Positions 1 through 6,764 of a stretch of 13,092 nt of DNA are shown here, piece by piece. Under the pieces are notes generated by a model that saw only the letters and a program-made list of their open reading frames with translations, was not told where the DNA came from and made no database searches. The stretch is from the NCBI GenBank assembly GCA_904502115.1, contig CAJGDW010000036.1:1-13092 (forward strand). The letters are read 5' to 3'. The stretch comes from Paludibacteraceae bacterium. Lineage in GTDB: Bacteria > Bacteroidota > Bacteroidia > Bacteroidales > Paludibacteraceae. The first letter of the stretch is position 1, and every line of letters starts with the position of its first letter. Both the position numbers and the translations under genes were made by a program.

Positions 1-57
1 AATCTGACGACATTTGGTGGAGGTCGGAAATAGATTTATATGTGCAAAAACGTTAAG

Positions 58-95
58 CAAAATGTGTTGTTTGAGCGAAGCGAGTTCACATTTTG
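58..95. terminator. Hairpin, possible terminator of an upstream gene
   Basis: A perfect 9-bp inverted repeat, CAAAATGTG (58-66) and CACATTTTG (87-95), encloses a 20-nt loop. The loop contains GCGAAGC (75-81), a sequence known to form an unusually stable mini-hairpin as single-stranded DNA. A short T run (TAGTTTTT) follows, so a rho-independent terminator for a gene left of the window is possible. The stem is AT-rich and the T run is interrupted, so this is uncertain. Confidence 0.35.
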
Positions 96-200
96 TAGTT
101 TTTGTATGTGAAAATCCCGACCGAAAACCAAGTCGGAAGATGAAGCGCCGAAACGAAGAGGCAGTGGTTCGGGCCCTTTTTCCCTTCGGTCAACAACACG

Positions 201-221
201 TCGACAAGCTCAGGGACCGAA
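201..221 (+). repeat. Interspersed repeat copy 1 (TTCGACAAGCTCAG family)
   Basis: TCGACAAGCTCAGGGACCGA on the plus strand. It matches three other intergenic copies in this window (2939-2963 plus strand; 6651-6675 and 12442-12464 minus strand). The ends form a short imperfect dyad (TTCG / CGAA). No coding sequence or transposase accompanies it. Confidence 0.75.
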
Positions 222-289
222 AGGGAGTGACGAGCGACGATTGACAAGAAATTTTATTAACAAAACAGAAAGAAATGGCATTTTTTTAC

Positions 290-297
290 TACATTTG
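290..297 (+). promoter_or_regulatory. recA promoter -7 element
   Basis: TACATTTG is an exact match to the Bacteroidota -7 consensus TAnnTTTG, about 48 nt before the recA start codon. No good -33 TTTG is seen at the usual spacing, and no obvious LexA-type palindrome was seen around it. Confidence 0.6.
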
Positions 298-345
298 CAT
301 GAAGTGAACAGTCATCTTAATTATTAATCTAAAAAACCAAAAATT

Positions 346-1377
346 ATGGCAGAACAAGAAAAGAAAGAAGCAAAAGTATTGCCCAATGCAGAAAAATTAA
401 AAGCCTTGCAATTGGCAATTGACAAAATTGAAAAAGACCACGGTAAAGGTACCATTATGAAGTTGGGCGACAACAAAGTAGTGGACGTGCCTGTTATTTC
501 AACAGGATCGGTGGGGCTAAATATCGCACTAGGCGTGGGCGGTTTTCCACGTGGCAGGGTCATTGAAATTTATGGTCCCGAATCGTCTGGTAAAACTACC
601 TTGGCCATTCATGCCATTGCCGAAGCACAAAAAGCCGGTGGCATTGCAGCCATTATCGACGCCGAACACGCATTTGACCGTTTCTATGCCGAAAAACTAG
701 GCGTAGACATCGACAACCTATTTATTTCGCAACCCGATGACGGCGAACAAGCGCTCGAAATTGCCGACCAATTGATCCGCTCGTCTGCAATCGACATCAT
801 TGTCATTGACTCGGTAGCGGCACTTACCCCTAAAGCCGAAATTGAGGGCGACATGGGCGACAACAAGGTAGGTTTGCAAGCGCGTTTGATGTCGCAAGCT
901 TTGCGTAAGCTAACCGCTAACATTAACCGCACCAATACTTGTTGTATTTTCATCAACCAATTGCGCGAAAAAATTGGTGTTATGTTTGGCAACCCTGAAA
1001 CTACCACCGGTGGTAATGCACTTAAATTTTACGCATCCATTCGTTTGGACATCCGTCGTACTGGTCAAATTAAAGATGGCGACGAGGTAATTGGTAACCA
1101 AACCCGCGTAAAAATTGTGAAAAACAAGGTGGCGCCTCCATTCCGCAAAGCCGAATTTGACATCATGTTTGGCGAAGGTATTTCGCGCATTGGCGAAATC
1201 ATCGACTTGGGTGTTGAAATGGGCATCATCAAGAAAAGCGGTTCGTGGTTTAGCTATGGCGAAACCAAATTGGCACAAGGTAGAGATGCTGTTAAACGCT
1301 TGTTGGCAGACAACCCCGAATTGAGTGCCGAACTGGAAGGAAAAATCATGAATTCGATAAACGAATCGGCAGAATAA
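346..1377 (+). CDS. recA: Recombinase RecA
   Basis: RecA is the cytoplasmic ATP-dependent strand-exchange protein of homologous recombination and, where LexA exists, the co-protease of the SOS response. The 343-residue product has the usual family length and all landmarks: Walker A GPESSGKT at residues 77-84, Walker B with IIVIDS at 151-156, DNA loop L1 around 165-187 (EGDMGDNKVGLQAR), loop L2 around 203-225, and the RecA signature ALKFYASIR at 225-233. The C-terminal tail is acidic but short. The ATG follows an A-rich leader with no Shine-Dalgarno site, as is usual in Bacteroidota, and lies downstream of a consensus -7 box. The rlmB-like gene starts 50 nt after its stop, with a hairpin between. 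Identification is very secure. Confidence 0.99.
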   Translation: MAEQEKKEAKVLPNAEKLKALQLAIDKIEKDHGKGTIMKLGDNKVVDVPVISTGSVGLNIALGVGGFPRGRVIEIYGPESSGKTTLAIHAIAEAQKAGGIAAIIDAEHAFDRFYAEKLGVDIDNLFISQPDDGEQALEIADQLIRSSAIDIIVIDSVAALTPKAEIEGDMGDNKVGLQARLMSQALRKLTANINRTNTCCIFINQLREKIGVMFGNPETTTGGNALKFYASIRLDIRRTGQIKDGDEVIGNQTRVKIVKNKVAPPFRKAEFDIMFGEGISRIGEIIDLGVEMGIIKKSGSWFSYGETKLAQGRDAVKRLLADNPELSAELEGKIMNSINESAE

Positions 1378-1384
1378 AACAACC

Positions 1385-1413
1385 AGAGGCATCTTGGCAT
1401 AAAAGGTGCCTCT
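1385..1413 (+). terminator. Hairpin between recA and rlmB, weak terminator or attenuator
   Basis: AGAGGCA (1385-1391) pairs with TGCCTCT (1407-1413) around a 15-nt loop. It is followed by CTATTTAATTT, a poor T run. It sits 7 nt after the recA stop and 14 nt before the next start codon, so it may reduce read-through from recA into the modification genes, or protect the recA 3' end. Confidence 0.5.
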
Positions 1414-1427
1414 CTATTTAATTTCCT

Positions 1428-2207
1428 ATGTACAACAAAAATTTTAAACGCAACCACACTCCACGCAAAAACGACGAGGGGCAAAACAAAATGATTTTTG
1501 GCATCCGTGCCATCATTGAAGCCATCGAGGCCGAACACGAAATTGACAAAATCTTTCTAAAAAAGGACATCCAAAGTGAATTGGCACAAGAACTTTTTGC
1601 TGCGGTAAAAGGCAGAAACATCCCTGTGCTACGTGTTCCTGTTGAAAAAATTGATAGAATCACCAATAAAAACCATCAAGGTGCCATCGCTTTTATTTCT
1701 CCTGTGGCTTACCAACGCATCACACACCTTATTCCACAACTTTACGAGGATGCCAAATGCCCCTTTATTGTGGTGTTAGACGGTGTAACCGATGTTAGAA
1801 ACTTTGGTGCCATTGCACGTACCTGCGAATGTGCCGGCGTGGATGCCATTATGATACCTCAGCTGGGCAGCGCCAGCATCAATGCTGATGCCATCAAAAC
1901 ATCGGCAGGGGCGCTTCTTTCGCTTCCTGTGTGCCGCGAGCACAACCTTGCCGCCATGGTCAACTACCTAAAAGATTGCGGATTGCGTATTTTTGCAGCT
2001 TCTGAGAAGGCAACCCAAACGTATACCGAAGCAGACTATGCAGGCCCCATTGCCATTGTTATGGGTGCAGAAGACGTGGGTATTTCGCCCGAAATCATGG
2101 CGCTTTGCGACGAGCACGTAAGTATTCCTATTAACGGCAATATTTCGTCGCTTAACGTATCGGTAGCGGCTGGGATTTTAATCTACGAAGCGATTAAGGG
2201 AAGATGA
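1428..2207 (+). CDS. rlmB: TrmH/SpoU-family 23S rRNA 2'-O-methyltransferase (RlmB-like)
   Basis: This SPOUT-superfamily enzyme is expected to methylate the ribose of a guanosine in 23S rRNA (G2251 in E. coli for RlmB) using S-adenosylmethionine. The N-terminal L30e-like substrate-binding domain (about 22-95) ends in NHQG at 82-85. The knotted catalytic domain shows motif 1 with N125 and catalytic R131, motif 2 VMGAEDVGI at 211-219 and motif 3 PINGNISSLNVSVA at 234-247. Length (259) fits the family. The first 21 residues are a basic tail absent from E. coli RlmB; an internal ATG at 1491 begins MIFGIRA, where many homologues start, and is a possible alternative start. The stop overlaps the next start codon by 4 bp (ATGA), implying translational coupling. 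RlmB versus another TrmH-family member cannot be settled without phylogeny. Confidence 0.9.
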   Translation: MYNKNFKRNHTPRKNDEGQNKMIFGIRAIIEAIEAEHEIDKIFLKKDIQSELAQELFAAVKGRNIPVLRVPVEKIDRITNKNHQGAIAFISPVAYQRITHLIPQLYEDAKCPFIVVLDGVTDVRNFGAIARTCECAGVDAIMIPQLGSASINADAIKTSAGALLSLPVCREHNLAAMVNYLKDCGLRIFAASEKATQTYTEADYAGPIAIVMGAEDVGISPEIMALCDEHVSIPINGNISSLNVSVAAGILIYEAIKGR

Positions 2208-2869
2208 ACGTACTATACGAAGACAATCATATCATTGTTGTAAACAAGGCGAGCGGCGAGATTGTGCAGGGGGATAAAACCGGCGATACACCGTTGGTAG
2301 AGACGGTGCGAGCATACATCAAAGAAAAGTACAACAAGCCTGGCAACGTTTTTTGCGGGCTGACGCATCGCTTGGACCGCCCTGTAAGCGGCGTGGTTAT
2401 CTTTGCCAAAACCAGCAAGGCTTTGGAGCGCATCAACAACATGCTCAAGGAACACGAAATCAAGAAAACCTATTGGGCCATTGTTAAAAATCCGCCCAAA
2501 CAAAGCGAGGGCACCTTGGTTAACTACTTGGTACGCAACGAAAAACAAAACAAATCGTACGCTTATACCACCGAAAAGCCCAACTCCAAACGCGCCGAAC
2601 TGAACTACAAGGTAATTGGCAAATCGGACCGATATACCTTGCTAGAGGTAAACCTCATTACGGGCAGACACCACCAAATACGATGCCAATTGGCAGCCAT
2701 GGGTTGCCCCATTAAAGGCGACCTAAAATACGGTTTTGATCGTTCCAACCCCGACGGCAGCATCAGCCTACATGCCCGCAGCGTAGAGTTCATCCACCCT
2801 GTTTCCAAAGAACTCATCCACGTACAAGCCCCCACCCCACAAGACACACTGTGGAAAGCATTGCAATAA
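2204..2869 (+). CDS. RluA-family RNA pseudouridine synthase
   Basis: The product isomerises uridine to pseudouridine in rRNA or tRNA. Its 221 residues contain the catalytic RluA motif HRLDRPVSG (55-63) with the presumed catalytic Asp58, the conserved GRHHQIR (154-160), KYG (175-177) and LHA (189-191). It has no N-terminal S4 domain, so it resembles the short RluA/TruC-like branch rather than RluC or RluD. The exact target base cannot be read from the sequence. Its ATG overlaps the stop of the rlmB-like gene by 4 bp, so the two RNA-modification enzymes are probably made together. A strong hairpin terminator follows 16 nt after the stop. Confidence 0.93.
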   Translation: MNVLYEDNHIIVVNKASGEIVQGDKTGDTPLVETVRAYIKEKYNKPGNVFCGLTHRLDRPVSGVVIFAKTSKALERINNMLKEHEIKKTYWAIVKNPPKQSEGTLVNYLVRNEKQNKSYAYTTEKPNSKRAELNYKVIGKSDRYTLLEVNLITGRHHQIRCQLAAMGCPIKGDLKYGFDRSNPDGSISLHARSVEFIHPVSKELIHVQAPTPQDTLWKALQ

Positions 2870-2885
2870 CTGGCATCTACCAATA

Positions 2886-2927
2886 AAATAAAATCGGTTG
2901 GCTCGCATGAGTCAACCGATTTTATTT
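2886..2927. terminator. Strong bidirectional rho-independent terminator
   Basis: A perfect 15-bp stem, 2886-2900 against 2913-2927, extends through a G-T pair and CTC/GAG to a GCAT loop. The outer part is A-rich on one side and T-rich on the other, so it should stop transcription from the pseudouridine synthase (+) and from the SPFH gene (-), which converge here. Confidence 0.9.
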
Positions 2928-2938
2928 ATAGATTATGG

Positions 2939-2963
2939 CCCTTCGACTTCGCTCAGGGACCGA
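2939..2963 (+). repeat. Interspersed repeat copy 2
   Basis: CCCTTCGAC TTCG CTCAGGGACCGA. It matches the other three copies except that the AAG before CTCAG is replaced by TTCG. It lies between the terminator and the stop of the SPFH gene. Confidence 0.75.
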
Positions 2964-2976
2964 TGAAAACTCATCC

Positions 2977-3933
2977 CTATTTGTTAAACAAATCCTTAAT
3001 GCTGCCAAGTGAGCTAAGCATGGAAGAAGCTTCGTAAGGCAAATAAACGGTTTTGTTGTCTTTGCCCGATACCATTTCTTTTAGGCCGTCGATGTATTTA
3101 ATGGCCAATAAGTATTGTACAGGATCGGAACCCTTAGCGGCAACAGCAGCCGATATTTGGGCGATGGCTTTGGCTTCGGCTTCGGCTTGCAAAATTTGGG
3201 CTTCTGCTTGTCCTTGCGCTTTTAAGATACGGGCTTGTTTTTCTGCCTCTGCAGCATTGATTTCCGATGCTTTTTCACCTTCCGACTTAAGGATGGCCGA
3301 TTGTTTTTCACCCTCGGCTTTCAAAATTTCAGCACGACGGTCGCGTTCGGCTTGCATCTGTTTTTCCATAGCAAAACGGATGCTTTCCGGAGGTGTAATA
3401 TCTTGTAATTCAACACGATTTACTTTAACGCCCCATTTATTGGTAGCATCGTCCAATACACTACGCAGTTTAGAGTTGATGGTATCGCGCGAAGTCAAGG
3501 TTTCATCCAACTCCATTTCGCCTACCACATTACGCAAAGTAGTTTGGGTTAGTTTCTCAATAGCCATGGGCAAGTTTTTGATTTCATACACCGATTTAAT
3601 AGGGTCTACAATTTGAAAATACAACAAGGCATTGATTTCGGTCATAACGTTGTCTTTGGTAATAACGCTTTGCTTATCAAAATCATACACTTGTTCGCGC
3701 AAATCGATGCGACTCACCATGTGTAAAGTGCCAGTGTTCATACGAGCAATGGTTTGTTTGGGACGCTCTACAATGGGTAGAATGATATTAATACCCGCTT
3801 GTAACGTACGATGATAACGTCCCAAGCGTTCTACAATCATGGTTTCTGATTGCGATACAATCTTAATGCCATTTAGCACATAGATAATGACCAAAGCGGC
3901 CACTGCTATTAAAAAAGTAGATAATGGTGTCAT
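2977..3933 (-). CDS. SPFH/Band 7 (stomatin-like) membrane protein, QmcA-like
   Basis: This is a membrane-anchored scaffold protein of the stomatin/prohibitin/flotillin/HflKC superfamily, which builds large ring or cage oligomers linked to membrane microdomains and proteolysis control. Of 318 residues, 4-21 are a single N-terminal membrane segment. The SPFH domain spans about 22-185, with VERLGRYHRTLQAGINIILP near its start. A long Ala/Glu/Lys-rich coiled coil (about 186-262) carries recurrent AEGEK/SEGEK units. A conserved C-terminal region with YLLAIKYI at 274-281 follows. The gene starts 22 nt after the stop of the NfeD-like gene, the classic stomatin-NfeD pair, which supports joint function. 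It converges on the pseudouridine synthase and shares its terminator. Subfamily naming as QmcA-like is inference. Confidence 0.92.
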   Translation of the reverse strand: MTPLSTFLIAVAALVIIYVLNGIKIVSQSETMIVERLGRYHRTLQAGINIILPIVERPKQTIARMNTGTLHMVSRIDLREQVYDFDKQSVITKDNVMTEINALLYFQIVDPIKSVYEIKNLPMAIEKLTQTTLRNVVGEMELDETLTSRDTINSKLRSVLDDATNKWGVKVNRVELQDITPPESIRFAMEKQMQAERDRRAEILKAEGEKQSAILKSEGEKASEINAAEAEKQARILKAQGQAEAQILQAEAEAKAIAQISAAVAAKGSDPVQYLLAIKYIDGLKEMVSGKDNKTVYLPYEASSMLSSLGSIKDLFNK

Positions 3934-3955
3934 ATTTATTGGTTAATTGGTGATT

Positions 3956-4390
3956 CTATTGACGAACAACGGTTAACACAAGACTATCTTGTTTGATAAC
4001 GGCAACATTGGTTCCAACAGGAATAACCTCGTCTGTTTCGATAACGGCTTTCCAATCATCGCCATTGACGGCAACCCTACCAGTATGCAGAGCAGGATTG
4101 ATTTCTTCGGTTACCACTCCATTCATACCCACAATCGCTTCTGCATTCATGGGCACATATTGTTGTTTCTTGGTGATGTATTTTTTTGCCAAAGGTTTGA
4201 TAATTGCTAAGGCCAACAAAGAACCCGCAGCAAAAGCCATCATTTGCCAATTAAAAGAATATCCACAATAGGCCACGACAGCGCCAGCAAGCGTTCCTAT
4301 CGCAAAACAAACCATACCAAAACCAGCGGTCAGTATTTCTATAATAACCAATACGGCGGCAAAAAGAAGCCAATAGTGATAAAGTTCCAT
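3956..4390 (-). CDS. NfeD-like membrane protein with OB-fold domain
   Basis: NfeD-family short proteins partner stomatin-like SPFH proteins in the membrane. The 144-residue product has hydrophobic segments at about 6-22, 24-43 and 48-66, then a soluble C-terminal OB-fold domain (about 88-143) beginning GMNGVVTE. I place the start at the ATG at 4390, giving MELYHYWLL, rather than the in-frame TTG at 4417, because the TTG lies inside a consensus -7 box (4415-4422) and homologues commonly begin with this kind of ME-aromatic stretch. It lacks the N-terminal ClpP-like protease domain of long NfeD proteins. The SPFH gene follows after 22 nt. Confidence 0.9.
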   Translation of the reverse strand: MELYHYWLLFAAVLVIIEILTAGFGMVCFAIGTLAGAVVAYCGYSFNWQMMAFAAGSLLALAIIKPLAKKYITKKQQYVPMNAEAIVGMNGVVTEEINPALHTGRVAVNGDDWKAVIETDEVIPVGTNVAVIKQDSLVLTVVRQ

Positions 4391-4414
4391 ATACTTTTTT
4401 GTTGATACGTCTAA

Positions 4415-4422
4415 CAAAAATA
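4415..4422 (-). promoter_or_regulatory. Promoter -7 element of the NfeD-SPFH operon
   Basis: Read on the minus strand this is TATTTTTG, an exact TAnnTTTG match, 24 nt before the NfeD ATG. It implies a very short leader of roughly 15-20 nt and excludes the upstream TTG as the usual start. Confidence 0.55.
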
Positions 4423-4455
4423 CTAAATAATTTACTCAAAACGCATTTTAACGAA

Positions 4456-4491
4456 TATTTTTGCATTTATTGACAATCTTTTGTACTTTTG
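4456..4491 (+). promoter_or_regulatory. Pullulanase promoter with -33 and -7 elements
   Basis: TACTTTTG (4484-4491) matches TAnnTTTG exactly. A TTTG at 4460-4463 lies 20 nt upstream, the expected place for the -33 element of Bacteroidota primary promoters. The box TATTTTTG at 4456-4463 is itself a second exact -7 match, so tandem start sites are possible. The resulting leader of the pullulanase mRNA would be roughly 85-90 nt. Confidence 0.65.
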
Positions 4492-4584
4492 CCTGATATA
4501 TGTCAACAAAACAGCCTATGAAAAAATCTTACACTCAATAAACCTATACTATTGTATATCAACCTTATTATCAAATAAAAAACC

Positions 4585-6591
4585 ATGAATCTAAAAAAAG
4601 TATTAATCTTCACATTCACCCTGATTACTATTATGACAGCAACTGCTCAGTCTCCACAAAAATACAATTCGTTCAACGAATATCCCGAATACAAAGGGAA
4701 CGACTTAGAATACGTTTATTCTCCCAAACAAACCACCTTTAAACTTTGGTCGCCAGAAGCGGACAGCGTGCAGTTACACCTTTATGCCGAAGGTTTGGGC
4801 GGCGAACGCCTCAATACCAAAATGATGGATTATGTAGGCGATGGTGTATGGGCTACTACCATTAACGGAGACCTAAAAGGCAAATTTTACACTTTCCAAG
4901 TATTACACGAAGGCCAATGGTTAATGGAAACCGTAGGCGGATATGCTAAAGCCGTTGGTGTCAATGCATTGCGTGGTGCCATTATTGATATGGCTGACAC
5001 CAATCCAGAAGGTTGGGAAAACGATGTAAGACCTGCTCAAAAGAACTTTACCGACATTATTTTGTACGAAGTACACGTACGCGACTTTTCGGTATCGCCT
5101 AATTCGGGCATGAAAAACAAAGGTAAATTCTTGGCTTTCACCGAGAAAGGAACTAAAAACAGCCACGGTCAAGCAACCGGTTTAGACCACTTGAAAGAGT
5201 TGGGCGTAACCCACGTACACTTGTTGCCTGTTTTTGACTTTGCATCGATCGACGAAACCAAACTAGAAGAAAACAAATACAACTGGGGTTACGAACCTGC
5301 TAACTTTAACGTACCCGAAGGCAGCTATTCTACCAACCCTTACGATCCTATTTCTCGTATCAAAGAATTCAAACAATTGGTACAAACCTTGCACGAAAAC
5401 GGCATTCGTGTTATTATGGACGTGGTTTACAACCACACCCGTGCGGTAGAATGGTCGTGTTTCACCCACACCGTTCCTGGTTACTACTACCGCCAAAACC
5501 CCGACGGCAGCTACGCCAACGCTTCGGGTTGCGGCAACGAAACCGCATCAGAACGTGCCATGGTACGTCGATACATTGTTGAATCGTTGGAATACTGGGC
5601 AAAAGAATACCACATTGACGGCTTCCGTTTTGACCTTATGGCCATTCACGATATTGAAACCATGAACTTGATTCGTGAACGCTTAACCGCTATCGACCCT
5701 ACATTGTTCATTTACGGCGAAGGTTGGGCTGCCAGCCAAGTAGCAATTCCATACGAACAAACCGCTGCTAAACAACACGTAAACAGAATGCCTGGTATTG
5801 CCGTATTTAGCGACGACTTGCGCGACGGTTTGCGCGGTGGTTGGGCAGACGCCAAAGTGCCTGGCTTTGCTTGCGGCACACAAGGCTTTGACGAAACCAT
5901 TAAATTTGGCGCAGTAGCCGCTACCCAACACGATAGCATTCACTACGGATTGGTAAACTACTCGAACAATCCTTACGCGGCACAACCATCGCAAGTAATT
6001 AACTACGTATCGTGCCACGACGATATGTGTTTGAACGACAAAATTGCTTACTCGGCTCCTTACGGAAGTTCTCCACAAGAAATGCGTCGTTACAACCGTT
6101 TGGCACAAAGCGTTATTTTCTTGTCACAAGGGGTTCCTTTCATCTATGCTGGCGAAGAAATTATGCGTAACAAACAAGGCGTTCACAACACCTATCAATC
6201 GCCCGACAGCATTAACCAAATTAACTGGGACTTCAAATACAAAGAAGAACCCATGTTTAACTATTACAAAGGTTTGATTGCCTTGCGCAACGCACACCCT
6301 GCCTTTAGAATGCCAACTACCGAGATGTTGCAACAAAACTTGCATTTCTTGTACACCGGTCAAGCTTGCGTAGTGGCATACACCATCGAAAATAACGCTA
6401 ACGGCGATAGTTGGAACCGCATTTTGGTGGTACACAACGGCAATCGTCACGCCATCAACTTGGATATTCCACAAGACAACTGGACTGTAGCATGCAACGG
6501 CGAAGAAGTACGTTTAAACGGCATATTTAACTGGAACAAAAATTACTTACCCGTACCCGCATCGTCTACCATGGTGCTTTATAAGAAATAA
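4585..6591 (+). CDS. pulA: Secreted type I pullulanase (GH13, CBM48-containing)
   Basis: This enzyme hydrolyses alpha-1,6 branch linkages in pullulan, glycogen or amylopectin. Of 668 residues, 1-21 form a signal peptide (MNLKKV, hydrophobic core, then TATA before Q22) without a lipobox cysteine, so a periplasmic or exported soluble protein is predicted. A CBM48-like beta-sandwich covers about 45-130. The GH13 barrel has the type I pullulanase marker YNWGYEP at 232-238, region I DVVYNHT (279-285), region II GFRFDLMAI (346-354) with nucleophile D350, region III YGEGW (377-381) with acid/base E379, and region IV VSCHDD (475-480) with transition-state D479. A C-terminal beta domain follows from about 575. 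It stands alone, with no SusC/SusD or other glucan genes in the window. The marker has Glu where YNWGYDP is more usual. Confidence 0.95.
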   Translation: MNLKKVLIFTFTLITIMTATAQSPQKYNSFNEYPEYKGNDLEYVYSPKQTTFKLWSPEADSVQLHLYAEGLGGERLNTKMMDYVGDGVWATTINGDLKGKFYTFQVLHEGQWLMETVGGYAKAVGVNALRGAIIDMADTNPEGWENDVRPAQKNFTDIILYEVHVRDFSVSPNSGMKNKGKFLAFTEKGTKNSHGQATGLDHLKELGVTHVHLLPVFDFASIDETKLEENKYNWGYEPANFNVPEGSYSTNPYDPISRIKEFKQLVQTLHENGIRVIMDVVYNHTRAVEWSCFTHTVPGYYYRQNPDGSYANASGCGNETASERAMVRRYIVESLEYWAKEYHIDGFRFDLMAIHDIETMNLIRERLTAIDPTLFIYGEGWAASQVAIPYEQTAAKQHVNRMPGIAVFSDDLRDGLRGGWADAKVPGFACGTQGFDETIKFGAVAATQHDSIHYGLVNYSNNPYAAQPSQVINYVSCHDDMCLNDKIAYSAPYGSSPQEMRRYNRLAQSVIFLSQGVPFIYAGEEIMRNKQGVHNTYQSPDSINQINWDFKYKEEPMFNYYKGLIALRNAHPAFRMPTTEMLQQNLHFLYTGQACVVAYTIENNANGDSWNRILVVHNGNRHAINLDIPQDNWTVACNGEEVRLNGIFNWNKNYLPVPASSTMVLYKK

Positions 6592-6650
6592 GTTCGCTAC
6601 GCTCACGGTGAATCGGCGAATTTTGCGAGTAAGTGAGAGCAGAAGCAATG

Positions 6651-6675
6651 CGGTCACTGAGCCTGTCGAAGTGCC
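6651..6675 (-). repeat. Interspersed repeat copy 3
   Basis: Plus-strand text CGGTCACTGAGCCTGTCGAAG is the reverse complement of the TTCGACAAGCTCAG family, with one change in the core (AAGC to AGGC) and GTGACC for GGGACC. It shares the GTGACC variant with copy 4. Confidence 0.75.
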
Positions 6676-6728
6676 CAGCATTGATTATGCCGAGCGGGAG
6701 CAAAATCATGAGGGCGAAGCCCGAATAA

Positions 6729-6756
6729 TCGACTTTCGACTTTCGACTTTTGACAA
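6729..6756 (+). repeat. 7-bp tandem array, unit TCGACTT
   Basis: Three exact TCGACTT copies at 6729-6749, followed by a degenerate fourth (TTGACAA, 6750-6756). The array ends 8 nt before the nif3 ATG, so it forms the immediate leader of that gene and creates an in-frame TTG at 6750. Confidence 0.8.
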
Positions 6757-6764
6757 TTAATTTC

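Larger units (their letters stand above)
1..345. other. Gene-free leader upstream of recA
   Basis: No convincing gene is seen here. A 76-codon open frame at 14-244 has a composition unlike the real proteins of the window and runs through a hairpin and an interspersed repeat, so I treat it as chance. The stretch holds a hairpin (58-95), one copy of the interspersed repeat (about 201-221) inside a larger imperfect inverted repeat (TCCCTTCGGTC at 181-191 against GACCGAAAGGGA at 216-227), and the recA -7 element (290-297). The end of an upstream gene is not visible. Confidence 0.6.
6592..6764. other. Repeat-rich spacer between pulA and nif3
   Basis: No gene is seen. In order it holds: a weak hairpin TTCGC/GCGAA (6593-6620) followed by TTTT that may terminate pulA; two 8-bp units in CGGTGAATCGGCGAAT (6606-6621), identical to 12323-12338; an interspersed repeat copy (6651-6675); a GGGC-GAA-GCCC mini-hairpin (6712-6722) inside a GATTAT/ATAATC inverted repeat (6683-6730); and a 7-bp tandem array (6729-6756). 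Confidence 0.7.

Noticed and set aside
14..244. 76-codon plus-strand open frame upstream of recA
   Set aside because: It runs through a hairpin and an interspersed repeat, has no recognisable domain, and no promoter or leader supports it.
241..346. SOS box or riboswitch in the recA leader
   Set aside because: No palindromic operator or structured conserved RNA could be seen; only the -7 element is supported.
910..1392. 160-codon minus-strand frame opposite recA
   Set aside because: Antisense to highly conserved RecA sequence and without any domain signature.
3053..3616. 187-codon plus-strand frame opposite the SPFH gene
   Set aside because: It mirrors the Ala/Glu/Lys-rich coiled coil on the other strand, giving a Ser/Ala/Cys-rich product; a shadow of a secure gene.
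4391..4417. N-terminal extension of NfeD from TTG at 4417
   Set aside because: The TTG lies in an exact -7 promoter box and the extension does not resemble a membrane-protein N-terminus.
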